Both the position numbers and the translations under genes were made by a program. A DNA stretch of 64,000 nt from Malurus cyaneus samueli (taxonomy: Eukaryota > Chordata > Aves > Passeriformes > Maluridae). Location: contig CM019236.1 of NCBI GenBank assembly GCA_009741485.1, positions 46,216,632-46,280,631 on the forward strand, read 5' to 3'. Below are positions 13,591 through 25,791 of this stretch, in pieces (within the stretch, counting starts at the first letter, position 1; each line of letters starts with the position of its first letter). Under the pieces are notes generated by a model. That model did not search any database. It was not told the DNA's origin and saw only the letters and a list, made by a program, of their open reading frames with translations.

Positions 13591-13599
13591 GCTCACAGA

Positions 13600-16500
13600 G
13601 GCTATCTGCAGCTCTTTATTCAGACAGTGCCAGAAAAGTCTGAAGTTTCAACTTGGATGGCTCCTGTGCTCAGGAATAATGACAGGGGGATACTTTGCTG
13701 CACTGTGCAAGGAGTGTGTCACTCTCTTTTTCACTGATATTTGGGAGGCTGCTTTTGGAGGAGCGTGGTCTTTGTGGCTCTTTGGGGTTCTACAGAAACC
13801 CCAAATAGGGAGGCGGTGACAAAACTGCCTTCCAGGAGAGGGAGGTAAATGAAAGAAGTAGTCCCCAAGAAACTGGGACTGAAAATTACTGGATCCTTCC
13901 CCGTCCAGATTTCTTTTTTAGGCTATTACCAACACACTCTTCTGCCTCTTCCTGAAAGCAGATGAACATACTACCTTTATGCCTTGTTTAGTTTCACTGC
14001 TCTGAAGTTTTAAGGGATGATACCAGGTTGTCCATGAGCACTTGTGAAAATCAGTGCAAAATTCCACTACATCAGCACGAAATTCTACCTCATCACACAA
14101 ACCTTCATTTTGCTCAGGTGGAAACAATTCACTTCCAGATGATGGAAAGTCGTCCTTGCAGCTTCTCCGTCTCAACAGACATTCTTACAGCTTCCAACAA
14201 AAGGCTGCACGAGGCTTTACTTATGCAATACATCAGACCTGGTGGGATTCCAGGGATTTCCCAGAAAATTCTTTCCCAGCCTGAGCCCAAACAGAAACTC
14301 CTGAAGCAAGCCTGGCAATCTGTGCCAAAGACAATACAAGGACAGAATTCCAGTGACATTCAAAAGAGAAAATCCACAGCCAGCACACAGCTGGACACAT
14401 CTAAACATGGGAAAGGCATTGTCTCTCGTTGCCTCTGGGATTTCCTTCTAGAGGACAGCAGGGAGTGTGGAGGTTGGTTAGTATATTCAGCATCCCACTG
14501 GGATGTGCTGGGATGCTCTGCCTGCTCAGCAGCATGGAGCACCCTTTGGAGAGTCCCAGGCTGAGGGAAGGGCACAGATGCTCTTTGCTTCGAGAAATGG
14601 CAGGCTCTCTTGGCTCTCTTTGAAATCTGTTGTGGTTTACACAACCTGTGCCATTCGAGAAAAACAGAAGGTCATGGCACTGTAAATAAACCATCATTCA
14701 CACCCACCACTCTTCTATTAGGGTCACAGTTTGTGTTCGTGACTTTTCAGGAACGTCAGGTTGAAAAAGTGGGTGAAGATGTCCAGCTCATTTCACAATG
14801 ACTTCTAGCTGGCTTAAACAACCTGGCAAGGGGAGGATTTTTTTCATTAATTAATGAGTACAGGAAGCAGTTTAAGGAAGATGCAACCTGTAAGTTCCTG
14901 TGTTTCTTCCTCTTAAGTAAGGATCATGCATAAAAACAATGAGACTGAAGTTCTGATTCACCTTTTTTAAACTATGTTCCTGCCAAAGAGCACAGACCAC
15001 TTCTTGTGCCAGAGAATTTATGGGTGAAACCTGGTATTCTCTTCCTTTGCTGTCAATCCCAGTGTTTCACCACGTCTGCTCTCTCCCACTCAGTGGCATT
15101 CATGAAGCCTTAATCCTTCTGGTGAAACATGTAGCAAAGATGAAAGCTGCAGTTTGTGGTGGGACCTCTTCTGCTCCAGCAGACAACCTCTAAAGTGCAC
15201 ACACGGATTTTGGAGTAGATTGATGACAAAATTACTCAGGAGGAGCATATGGGGTTTTCAGAAAAGTTCTGGTGCGCAGGACATTTTTTTTGGAGTGACG
15301 AATCCAACTTGTCACAAAGTGCTAGTTAGGACCACAGTGTAAGTTAAGTGCTATTAAATGGTGGCTATGGTATTAATACATATGACTGCCCATCATCCAT
15401 TGGGATATTTAAAAGGCAGATGGTGATTTAAAGGGTAGGCAGCCCTGAGCACTGCTCGAGGGCTTTTTAAACTGCATACACAACAATACACTTGTCTCAG
15501 TCAGCAGCACTGTACCTGTTATCCCTCAGGTATTGCCGTTTCTGTCCCCTTGGCAAGGGCTCATATTGTTTCCTGCACCTATTTCTGAAAAGTCACTGCA
15601 CACGAACGGAAATTTCCACACATCAAATGTCGGTGTCCACAAGAATACTGTTTGGCAGTTCTTATCCTGAAGTATCCATAGCCTTCGGCTATGAAATTCA
15701 TTCCCAAGGCTATTTGTTTGTTATGTCTGGGGTTTCTGTATGTGTCTGTGAACTGAAACATGCTTTATTGGCGTCAGCATTTATTCCTAGCTGACAGAGA
15801 CGATGCGGGAATAACCCCTGATCTGGCCCTGGTTCAGCTCCACAATCTTTACCCACTGCTGGCTGCAGCTTGGTTGAAGCTGACTGCTTCCTGATGGCCT
15901 GGCCCAAAGTCTTCCCTTTGATGATCTGGAAGTGTCAACCTGAGCTTCCTGGGGTTTGATAAAGACAATAGACTGGTACTCTCAAGGCAGCTGTAAGATT
16001 TTGTGCCTTCATTATTTTCACAAGCCAAGAGGGGTGAAAATGTCCTTATATGAATGATGGCTCAGGGTGGAAATTATTGTCTTTAGTGTCCCTCAGTACC
16101 AAAGAGCAATAGCCGGCAGCTGTGGCAGCTCTGGAATGGAGAAGATTTCTACATCCTCTTACTCCTCTGGGCTTTTCGCCCATCGTCATACACAAGGAAA
16201 AAAGAGCAGATGGGGAAGGAAGGAGAGCTGTCGCACCGATCACACGCAAAGATTGTCTCTTTCCTTATCTCAGCTGGCCATGCAGGAAAGGAGAAGGTTA
16301 ACACGTTTAATGGTTCAATGAATGAACAAATGAGCAACAGGAATTGAGAGATCATAAGGTGGAGCAAATAAATCTCCTCTATTCCTGGAAGTAGCAACAC
16401 ACACTCTCCTGTCAGGAGCTGTGGATAGCTAAAGCTGCAGGGTCAGGGGTAGAGCTCAACTGGGCAGTGGGTTACACAATGGATGCTAGATCCGGGACTC

Positions 16501-16854
16501 TCAAGCTTGAGAAGATTAATTTGCCGTAATTTTACTCAGGAAAAGATTAATGTGCAGAGTGAGAAGGACCTGGCTGGTCTGTGAGTGACACGGGCTTTGA
16601 AGGTGGGAACTGCACATCTCTCTGCGCCTCCAAGACAGGCCTCAGTACACTGCAGATGAAGCAGCAAACACATCAACAACACACACAACACACATCACCG
16701 GGGTTCACATATTACAGTGTACAAGAGGATTAGGACTTGCTGAACTAAAAAACCAAAAAAAGATCCACCTGAGAATACTTTTACAAACGAAAAGCTACTA
16801 CATCTAAAGTGCTTCCTGTCTGCTAAACTCAGGTCTGTATTCAAGCATACAAAT
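13600..16854. other. Anonymous DNA with unassigned ORFs
   Basis: No recognised gene. The longest frame (14028-14564, plus, 178 codons) has no domain, signal or membrane segment I recognise. It is overlapped on the minus strand by frames of 94 and 98 codons (14360-14697). A CA-rich patch (about 16662-16700) is a short simple repeat. Confidence 0.5.
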
Positions 16855-16879
16855 NNNNNNNNNNNNNNNNNNNNNNNNN
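16855..16879. other. Assembly gap (25 N)
   Basis: There are 25 unknown bases directly at the outer edge of the left palindrome arm. A gap this short and round is often a placeholder of unknown true length. Confidence 0.98.
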
Positions 16880-17687
16880 AGGGGTCTGCACTGTGGGTGA
16901 GGACTAAGAGTCTTCTGCAGCAGCAGCAGCATCCTTGAAAGACTGTTCTAGAGAAACAGACTTCGCTGGAGTGAGGATAGTGTTCTTAATGTTGAGAAAG
17001 CTGAGGAACAGCTTATGTGTAGTTCATGAGAGTGGATTTGAACAGGCACTTGCTTATAAAGGTACAACTGAAACAGAGCTGGCAGGAATTCAGGAAGCAT
17101 CACCCCTGACTGCATGGTAATCTTATTATTTGTGTTACAAAACCATGTAGCAGTCATGGTTGGCATTAACTTACATTACTCTGGGTGTTACCACATACTG
17201 TCTGGATATTATGAAAGGAGATTATAGTACTGTTAATATATTCTTGTTGGCTGAGAAGTATTTGATCAAACTCTAGCAAAAACCAAAGTGAACACAAGAA
17301 ATGTTTGTTCAAATAAACTGCATAGTTTCATGTGTGTGCCATTCCTAACATCGGTAAGTTTCTATTTGAAACACTCAGAGGAGGAATTTCCTTTTTCTGT
17401 GTGGGATTAACAGAGCCAAAATAAAGGTCTGTGGATGCAGTATGAGTTCAGATTTAGATGGCTCACAATCTACATTTCATGTGTAACCTATACCAGCCGG
17501 ATGTGTTAAGATGTCTAGGACATTTCCAAGTATTGTAAATATTTTAATTGTAATGTTAGGTATTCTTGCAAGTAAATAGTTAATTTACTTTGACAAAGTC
17601 AGTTTTCTGTTTATTTATTACATGCTGCATAGTGCACTAGCACTGAAATCAGAGAAGATAGCAGAAGTGACATAGATGTATTGCAGT

Positions 17688-17894
17688 CTAATTATAAGTT
17701 TTTTTCATGTGTCGTGTGGCAAAGTTAATGATATTTTTTGTTGTGTTTTCTGAAGTATCCTCTTCATCTTCCTCTGTGTTCTTGGACCAGAAGTGTTCTG
17801 TGTGAATGGCTGTGTCCTTAACTTTCCTTTTCTTCGATTTTATAGAAAGAAAGGGAAGAGCCACCTTAAAGATGGTGGCTGTACAGGTCCACAA
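17688..17894 (-). other. Coding-like ORF in left arm (mirror of 24777-24983)
   Basis: This is a 68-codon frame with a basic stretch (IKSKKRKVKD), then an acidic one (NTEEDEEDTSEN), ending in RHMKKTYN and a stop. On its strand a possible splice acceptor (a pyrimidine-containing run ending 'gtacag') lies just inside the frame. An AATAAA-type signal follows about 70 bases after the stop, so it could be a last exon or a retrocopy end. I do not recognise the protein. Chance remains likely. Confidence 0.2.
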
Positions 17895-18079
17895 AATACC
17901 AGTGCTTACAAGTCATCAATTTTGTACCATTTCTCAGGGCTGAAACAACTGAGGCAATAAAGATTCAGAATATTTTAAAAACCAAGACAGGGTGTTCTGT
18001 GATGCAAGAACTAGTACTACTTCTGTTCTGAACCTTTCTAATTTGTTCCTCATACCTTTAAAAATTATCTTCTCACCTT

Positions 18080-18118
18080 GGCACTCTGAAACCCAATTGG
18101 CACTCTGAAAGCAAATTG
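18080..18118. repeat. 19-bp tandem repeat, two units
   Basis: The string 'ttggcactctgaaa' occurs twice, 19 bases apart (18080 region), each followed by a short A/C-rich linker. The same pair is mirrored in the right arm near 24557-24592. Confidence 0.8.
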
Positions 18119-18265
18119 TCTGTTTCTAGTCAATTTGAAATTCCATTTGTTCCTACTTACTGCAGTTTAGCTTCTTGATAACTTTGAATCATTTGAAAAC
18201 ATGCCTCCAAGTACTCCAGGTGAACTCCAGCTTCCTGAAGAAGAATCTATTTCTAGAAGGTTTTC

Positions 18266-18323
18266 TGGGTTTTTTTGTTTTTTTTTTTTTTGTTTTTTTT
18301 TTGTTTTTTGTTTTTTTTTTTTA
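18266..18323. repeat. T-rich tract with single-G interruptions
   Basis: Long T runs are broken by single G or GGG. The mirrored tract in the right arm (24342-24404) is an A-run of different length, and this is the main difference between the arms. Homopolymers of this kind are hard to sequence, so the length is unreliable. Confidence 0.9.
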
Positions 18324-20116
18324 AGTTAAAATGTACGTCAATAAGACAAATGATACTGAGTTTGTGATGTTATCTTCTGCTTTCCCACTGGCACAAGCTT
18401 AAACCGCAGTTACTCACACTGTTACCTCCTGTGAGCTTCCCCACCGTGGCTTGGAAACAATTGCTGCTGACAGGCTCCAGCACGCATCTCAACAAACCGA
18501 ATTATCAACCTGTGGGAATATCACACCTCTCCCAGGAGCAGCCTCCCCTTCCATCTGCACGCAATCCAAGTCCTTCCCAGGCCAACAAATGCCTTAGCCC
18601 TGGAGGCACCGCTGTGTTCCACAACCCCATTGTGCTGCAGGAGGGGACAGATGGCATTTCTCCCAGTCAGAGGGTGCTGCCATGCTCCTGGAGAGGCCAT
18701 AATGAGCCCAAAAGTGCAGCTTGCTTCAATGGGCAGTTATGGATGGCTTAAATTTCACTGGTTGTTTGGAAAGAGTCAGCCTTCCCAGGAATGAATTGTC
18801 TTGGTTCTGCTGACCAGCTGTTAGTTTATGTAAAACAGGGCAGCCCTCCAGAAGAAAAGGACTGAGGTCTTGGAAGAATCTCAGGATCTGCAAGATGTTC
18901 TGAGTCACTTTTCCGGTGGCTTACTGCTGCTCTGTGTGTGTGCTGTTTTGTGTGCTTACCAAGTAAATACCTCTTTTTAAAACTTGAACTCTCATGAGGG
19001 AAACAGTTCCTGCCTCCAAATCAAGTTTTCAACATAGAATACAAAGTCCCAAACCTAGTCAGGACAAAAGCTCCTAAAAGTAAAAAAACATTTAAAGTGA
19101 AAATTTTTAAATTCCAAATGTCATAATGAATTTTGGTTTAATTTTGACCATAGACTTAATCTCCGTAATCTTAAATAGATAAATTATTGACCATAGACTT
19201 AATTCTAAATGGTCTTTGAATTTATATTCTTTTAGAAATAAAGGTTAGAATTGTATTGTTGTTAACCAAAAGGTAAACAAAATAATATTGACAGGAAAAT
19301 TTTTCTTATAAATAGCTTTTTCTTATGGAAATCTTTGATTAGAAGATAGCTTTTACAAAGGATCATTATCCTCAAAAAACATCAACCAGATCAATTTACC
19401 AATAAAATTACACTTGAGAAAAGACACAGTGTACACTTTTACACATCATAAGTTGTTTGAGACACCTGCTGACACAAATCTTTACTCTTGATGAAGAACT
19501 GGGACTTTTGGTTTATAATGACTCAAAACAACATTCTCTGCTGTGGTCAAATAGGGAGAACAGTGTCAACCATTTTGTTTTCAATATTGGTGTCACTGAC
19601 TTGAGAGTATTATAAAAATGCATTCAGGAGGGAGGGGTGAGGGGAGAGACAGATAGTAATGCTAACTCTGTAAACTCTTGAGATGAAAGTTTGAAGAATT
19701 TCTGTGGGGTTTTGTTGTGTGAAAACACATTTTAGCAGCACACTGTCCTTGGAATTCACATACAGGCCTGTATTGCAGGGTGTGCCTGTCTTTAGTGTTG
19801 TTTTATATAAAACCAGAAATACACTCTTTAAAACTCTTATCTGCTTGTTTCTTGGTTATAGTTATACATTGCTTTGTCACTGAGGATGTATCACACAATT
19901 CACAATTAACTGGATGGAGAAAGATTAGGTAAACATTTCTATTTATTGCAATACCCTTGAATTGCACTGAACTTTATGACAGATTAAATAATAAAAGGTA
20001 CTCACCTTTGTCCTTTAACTTATCCAGTTAGAGACTACTTTTAAACCTACAACCAATGTATTCTGGAGAAATTCCTTTTACACCTCTGCACACCAGCACA
20101 GACACCAGGCTGGCTG

Positions 20117-20581
20117 TTGGATTTGCTGCTGCGCTGCCAGCAGCATTGGTGCTTTGCACAGATGCAGGCTCTGGACAGTCAGTGGGGAGTGTCTGGGGCT
20201 GATTTTCTCAACCCCACTGCTGAGGACAAGCCAGAGCATTTGGGGACAAATCCACTGGAGCCTGGCATACAAGAAGTTTCAGTGAGAGAAGGGAAATTCC
20301 CAGTGTCAGGTCATCTGGCACTGAGTGCCTTTATCCATGGCTGGCCTCCTTCCAGGGCGTCATTGCCCTGTGGGCTGTTTGCTCAGCCCACAAGCAGGCT
20401 GCTGGGAGTGAGCTGCTCACAGTGTGCTCAGGGAGGGTGGAGAGAGCTGCTGCTGCACAGTACACATGAGCTCAGAGGAGTTATGGGGTCAGCTGGCCAC
20501 CTAACTGGAACACAATGCGTTTGGGATTTTCACAGAAGCCAGAGAATTTCTCTCCTTTTGTTGTGTGCTACAGAGTGGTAG
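20117..20581 (+). other. Unassigned ORF in left arm (mirror of 22085-22549)
   Basis: This 154-codon frame lies in a locally GC-richer part of the arm and is identical to the frame on the minus strand of the right arm. I see no signal peptide, membrane segment or known motif. It is preserved only because the arms are nearly identical, so its presence twice is not independent evidence of coding. Confidence 0.15.
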
Positions 20582-20712
20582 AGGGCGAAGACACTGGGGA
20601 ATTTTGCAGTTAATTTTGAAGGTGTGTATTGGATTTCCCATAGCTGAGAGACATGCAACTTGGCCTCTGTGGCAGCTTCCCTTAGCTCTTGGGTTTCTGT
20701 GTTCAAATAAGT

Positions 20713-20730
20713 AGGAGAGGAGAGGAGAGG
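20713..20730. repeat. (AGGAG)n microsatellite near the inner edge of the left arm
   Basis: About 3.6 units of AGGAG lie 39 bases from the inner end of the arm. The complementary run is at 21936-21953 in the right arm. Confidence 0.9.
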
Positions 20731-20862
20731 AAGTCTAGGAATCGTTTTCCCCTTCAGTTGCTTGATTTATGAAACTTCAGTTTCTGGCCTTTAAGGACAG
20801 AATTGGTCAGGTCAAGCAGAGGCACACTGCCATCCACCCACACTGACTTCTTTTGGTAGTTC

Positions 20863-20943
20863 TGGGTTTGGCTGTTGTTTTGTTGGTGGTTGTTTTTTGT
20901 TTCTTTGGGGTTTTTTTCTGGGTTTTTTTTTGGTTTTTTTTTG
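20863..20943. repeat. T-rich tract interrupted by G groups
   Basis: Runs of T are broken by G, GG and GGG. It is the same style of tract as at 18266, 41890 and 51375. Confidence 0.85.
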
Positions 20944-21654
20944 CATGCACAGCAGTAACTGTGCTTATAGCCAGAGGAAAGAAAAGAGCAAAGCAAACAA
21001 GTTGAGTAAAAGTTTATAAGAAAGTGTCAAAATTATTTTAAATAATCAAATCTTCAAAATTCCACTCCTCTGTCTTTGAGATTAAACAATTAAGTTGCAG
21101 TAGCTCTTCTTCTACCATTAAAATGAAGCAATACAATAAACTCTCCTTAATGCACACTGAGAGTCCTCTGCTTGATAACTGCAGATGCACTGACACTCCT
21201 GATAAACAAGTGTCTGTTTTCAACAAGTCTCGAGTTCAGGCTCACTAGGAAGTAAAATTTCCCCTTACACAGGATGAAATAAGGAAATCATCAGTTACCT
21301 TAGCAACCCTTCAAAAAATGGCTTGTGCACCTATCCAAAGGGCAGCTAATCTAATTATAAATTATTGTAAAGGTTATGCGAACGACAGTAGCAAGAGGAA
21401 GCATGATTCATTATTTTAGTCTATGGGAAACAGTATTGCCATTGTGCTCCTGCACGGGCTGTCCTAGCACTGTGCTCTGCACATCATCTGCCAAGGGCTC
21501 CTGCCGAACTCTCAGGAATGGCCAAAATGCATCTACTGAGAAATCTGGCCTGGGCTCACTGGAAGCCCTACTCTTTACCTCTCCTGGCTTGCAAATTCTC
21601 ACTCTGGGGAGACTGGAGCCCAAATTAGTCATTTTCTTGTTCAATCTTTTATTG

Positions 21655-21700
21655 ATATTTTTTTTATTTATTTATTTATTTGATAAATATTTATATATTT
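21655..21700. repeat. (TTTA)n-like microsatellite
   Basis: About five units of ttta follow a T run, then a degenerate AT-rich tail. Confidence 0.85.
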
Positions 21701-22084
21701 GTATTTTATATTAATGCACCTGGCATTAAATGGATTTTCAGTGTTTACTGAGGCAAAACTCCATGGGCCAGTAAAGGGACATTTTCCTTCATAGGAAAGG
21801 AACAGGGTGTTTCTACAGATTGTAGCAACCAGCCCCTGGCAGGTTTTATTCCTTTTACTTTTTCTTTGTCCTTTGCTTTTACTTTTCCTTTCTACTTAAA
21901 TCAAGCAACTGAAGGGGAAAACGATTCCTAGACTTCCTCTCCTCTCCTCTCCTACTTATTTGAACACAGAAACCCAAGAGCTAAGGGAAGCTGCCACAGA
22001 GGCCAAGTTGCATGTCTCTCAGCTATGGGAAATCCAATACACACCTTCAAAATTAACTGCAAAATTCCCCAGTGTCTTCGCCCT

Positions 22085-22549
22085 CTACCACTCTGTAGCA
22101 CACAACAAAAGGAGAGAAATTCTCTGGCTTCTGTGAAAATCCCAAACGCATTGTGTTCCAGTTAGGTGGCCAGCTGACCCCATAACTCCTCTGAGCTCAT
22201 GTGTACTGTGCAGCAGCAGCTCTCTCCACCCTCCCTGAGCACACTGTGAGCAGCTCACTCCCAGCAGCCTGCTTGTGGGCTGAGCAAACAGCCCACAGGG
22301 CAATGACGCCCTGGAAGGAGGCCAGCCATGGATAAAGGCACTCAGTGCCAGATGACCTGACACTGGGAATTTCCCTTCTCTCACTGAAACTTCTTGTATG
22401 CCAGGCTCCAGTGGATTTGTCCCCAAATGCTCTGGCTTGTCCTCAGCAGTGGGGTTGAGAAAATCAGCCCCAGACACTCCCCACTGACTGTCCAGAGCCT
22501 GCATCTGTGCAAAGCACCAATGCTGCTGGCAGCGCAGCAGCAAATCCAA
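22085..22549 (-). other. Unassigned ORF in right arm (mirror of 20117-20581)
   Basis: Same 154-codon frame as in the left arm, opposite orientation. No recognised motif. Confidence 0.15.
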
Positions 22550-24341
22550 CAGCCAGCCTGGTGTCTGTGCTGGTGTGCAGAGGTGTAAAAGGAATTTCTC
22601 CAGAATACATTGGTTGTAGGTTTAAAAGTAGTCTCTAACTGGATAAGTTAAAGGACAAAGGTGAGTACCTTTTATTATTTAATCTGTCATAAAGTTCAGT
22701 GCAATTCAAGGGTATTGCAATAAATAGAAATGTTTACCTAATCTTTCTCCATCCAGTTAATTGTGAATTGTGTGATACATCCTCAGTGACAAAGCAATGT
22801 ATAACTATAACCAAGAAACAAGCAGATAAGAGTTTTAAAGAGTGTATTTCTGGTTTTATATAAAACAACACTAAAGACAGGCACACCCTGCAATACAGGC
22901 CTGTATGTGAATTCCAAGGACAGTGTGCTGCTAAAATGTGTTTTCACACAACAAAACCCCACAGAAATTCTTCAAACTTTCATCTCAAGAGTTTACAGAG
23001 TTAGCATTACTATCTGTCTCTCCCCTCACCCCTCCCTCCTGAATGCATTTTTATAATACTCTCAAGTCAGTGACACCAATATTGAAAACAAAATGGTTGA
23101 CACTGTTCTCCCTATTTGACCACAGCAGAGAATGTTGTTTTGAGTCATTATAAACCAAAAGTCCCAGTTCTTCATCAAGAGTAAAGATTTGTGTCAGCAG
23201 GTGTCTCAAACAACTTATGATGTGTAAAAGTGTACACTGTGTCTTTTCTCAAGTGTAATTTTATTGGTAAATTGATCTGGTTGATGTTTTTTGAGGATAA
23301 TGATCCTTTGTAAAAGCTATCTTCTAATCAAAGATTTCCATAAGAAAAAGCTATTTATAAGAAAAATTTTCCTGTCAATATTATTTTGTTTACCTTTTGG
23401 TTAACAACAATACAATTCTAACCTTTATTTCTAAAAGAATATAAATTCAAAGACCATTTAGAATTAAGTCTATGGTCAATAATTTATCTATTTAAGATTA
23501 CGGAGATTAAGTCTATGGTCAAAATTAAACCAAAATTCATTATGACATTTGGAATTTAAAAATTTTCACTTTTAAATGTTTTTTTACTTTTAGGAGCTTT
23601 TGTCCTGACTAGGTTTGGGACTTTGTATTCTATGTTGAAAACTTGATTTGGAGGCAGGAACTGTTTCCCTCATGAGAGTTCAAGTTTTAAAAAGAGGTAT
23701 TTACTTGGTAAGCACACAAAACAGCACACACACAGAGCAGCAGTAAGCCACCGGAAAAGTGACTCAGAACATCTTGCAGATCCTGAGATTCTTCCAAGAC
23801 CTCAGTCCTTTTCTTCTGGAGGGCTGCCCTGTTTTACATAAACTAACAGCTGGTCAGCAGAACCAAGACAATTCATTCCTGGGAAGGCTGACTCTTTCCA
23901 AACAACCAGTGAAATTTAAGCCATCCATAACTGCCCATTGAAGCAAGCTGCACTTTTGGGCTCATTATGGCCTCTCCAGGAGCATGGCAGCACCCTCTGA
24001 CTGGGAGAAATGCCATCTGTCCCCTCCTGCAGCACAATGGGGTTGTGGAACACAGCGGTGCCTCCAGGGCTAAGGCATTTGTTGGCCTGGGAAGGACTTG
24101 GATTGCGTGCAGATGGAAGGGGAGGCTGCTCCTGGGAGAGGTGTGATATTCCCACAGGTTGATAATTCGGTTTGTTGAGATGCGTGCTGGAGCCTGTCAG
24201 CAGCAATTGTTTCCAAGCCACGGTGGGGAAGCTCACAGGAGGTAACAGTGTGAGTAACTGCGGTTTAAGCTTGTGCCAGTGGGAAAGCAGAAGATAACAT
24301 CACAACTCAGTATCATTTGTCTTATTGACGTACATTTTAAC

Positions 24342-24355
24342 TTAAAAAAAAAAAA

Positions 24356-24393
<38 letters not shown>

Positions 24394-24404
24394 AAAAAAA
24401 CCCA
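24342..24404. repeat. A-rich tract, right-arm partner of 18266-18323
   Basis: It is almost pure A with one C, then 'accaaaaaaaccc'. It lacks several of the interruptions seen in the left arm, which may reflect real mutation or homopolymer error. Confidence 0.9.
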
Positions 24405-24776
24405 GAAAACCTTCTAGAAATAAGATTCTTCTTCAGGAAGCTGGAGTTCACCTGGAGTACTTGGAGGCATGTTTTCAAATGATTCAAAGTTATCAAGAAG
24501 CTAAACTGCAGTAAGTAGGAACAAATGGAATTTCAAATTGACTAGAAACAGACAATTTGCTTTCAGAGTGCCAATTGGGTTTCAGAGTGCCAAGGTGAGA
24601 AGATAATTTTTAAAGGTATGAGGAACAAAATAGAAAGGTTCAGAACAGAAGTAGTACTAGTTCTTGCATCACAGAACACCCTGTCTTGGTTTTTAAAATA
24701 TTCTGAATCTTTATTGCCTCAGTTGTTTCAGCCCTGAGAAATGGTACAAAATTGATGACTTGTAAGCACTGGTATT

Positions 24777-24983
24777 TTGTGGACCTGTACAGCCACCATC
24801 TTTAAGGTGGCTCTTCCCTTTCTTTCTATAAAATCGAAGAAAAGGAAAGTTAAGGACACAGCCATTCACACAGAACACTTCTGGTCCAAGAACACAGAGG
24901 AAGATGAAGAGGATACTTCAGAAAACACAACAAAAAATATCATTAACTTTGCCACACGACACATGAAAAAAACTTATAATTAG
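24777..24983 (+). other. Coding-like ORF in right arm (mirror of 17688-17894)
   Basis: This is the same 68-codon frame as in the left arm. On this strand 'gtggacctgtacag' (about 24778-24791) could be a splice acceptor, the stop is at about 24981-24983, and 'aataaataaa' follows at about 25051-25060. The sequence is basic then acidic with no motif I recognise. Confidence 0.2.
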
Positions 24984-25791
24984 ACTGCAATACATCTATG
25001 TCACTTCTGCTATCTTCTCTGATTTCAGTGCTAGTGCACTATGCAGCATGTAATAAATAAACAGAAAACTGACTTTGTCAAAGTAAATTAACTATTTACT
25101 TGCAAGAATACCTAACATTACAATTAAAATATTTACAATACTTGGAAATGTCCTAGACATCTTAACACATCCGGCTGGTATAGGTTACACATGAAATGTA
25201 GATTGTGAGCCATCTAAATCTGAACTCATACTGCATCCACAGACCTTTATTTTGGCTCTGTTAATCCCACACAGAAAAAGGAAATTCCTCCTCTGAGTGT
25301 TTCAAATAGAAACTTACCGATGTTAGGAATGGCACACACATGAAACTATGCAGTTTATTTGAACAAACATTTCTTGTGTTCACTTTGGTTTTTGCTAGAG
25401 TTTGATCAAATACTTCTCAGCCAACAAGAATATATTAACAGTACTATAATCTCCTTTCATAATATCCAGACAGTATGTGGTAACACCCAGAGTAATGTAA
25501 GTTAATGCCAACCATGACTGCTACATGGTTTTGTAACACAAATAATAAGATTACCATGCAGTCAGGGGTGATGCTTCCTGAATTCCTGCCAGCTCTGTTT
25601 CAGTTGTACCTTTATAAGCAAGTGCCTGTTCAAATCCACTCTCATGAACTACACATAAGCTGTTCCTCAGCTTTCTCAACATTAAGAACACTATCCTCAC
25701 TCCAGCGAAGTCTGTTTCTCTAGAACAGTCTTTCAAGGATGCTGCTGCTGCTGCAGAAGACTCTTAGTCCTCACCCACAGTGCAGACCCTT

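Larger units (their letters stand above)
16880..20769 (+). repeat. Left arm of a large inverted repeat (palindrome)
   Basis: These 3,890 bases are the reverse complement of 21897-25791. The match starts at the first base after the gap and ends after 'ccttcagttgcttgattta' (20751-20769), where the two arms part. Differences I found are few: a length difference in the poly-T tract near 18.3 kb, one base change near 18039, a one-base indel near 18361, and a mismatch at 16881. The arm holds no recognised gene. Confidence 0.95.
20770..21896. other. Spacer of the inverted repeat
   Basis: This is 1,127 bases of single-copy sequence between the arms. It holds a T/G-rich tract (about 20863-20943) and a TTTA-rich tract (about 21655-21700). 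No gene was recognised: the frame at 21376-21714 runs into the TTTA tract and is overlapped on the minus strand. Confidence 0.85.
21897..25791 (-). repeat. Right arm of the large inverted repeat
   Basis: These 3,895 bases are the reverse complement of 16880-20769. The outer end lies at 'gtgcagaccc' (about 25780-25789). The sequence beyond it has no partner in the window because the left side is cut by the N gap. The true arm may therefore be longer than seen. Confidence 0.95.

Noticed and set aside
20117..20581. Conserved gene inferred from two identical 154-codon ORFs
   Set aside because: The identity comes from the inverted repeat itself and says nothing about selection on the protein.
16880..25791. 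Palindrome explained as a missed-adapter read
   Set aside because: Such reads fold back with almost no spacer. Here a unique 1,127-base spacer separates the arms. Other misjoins remain possible.
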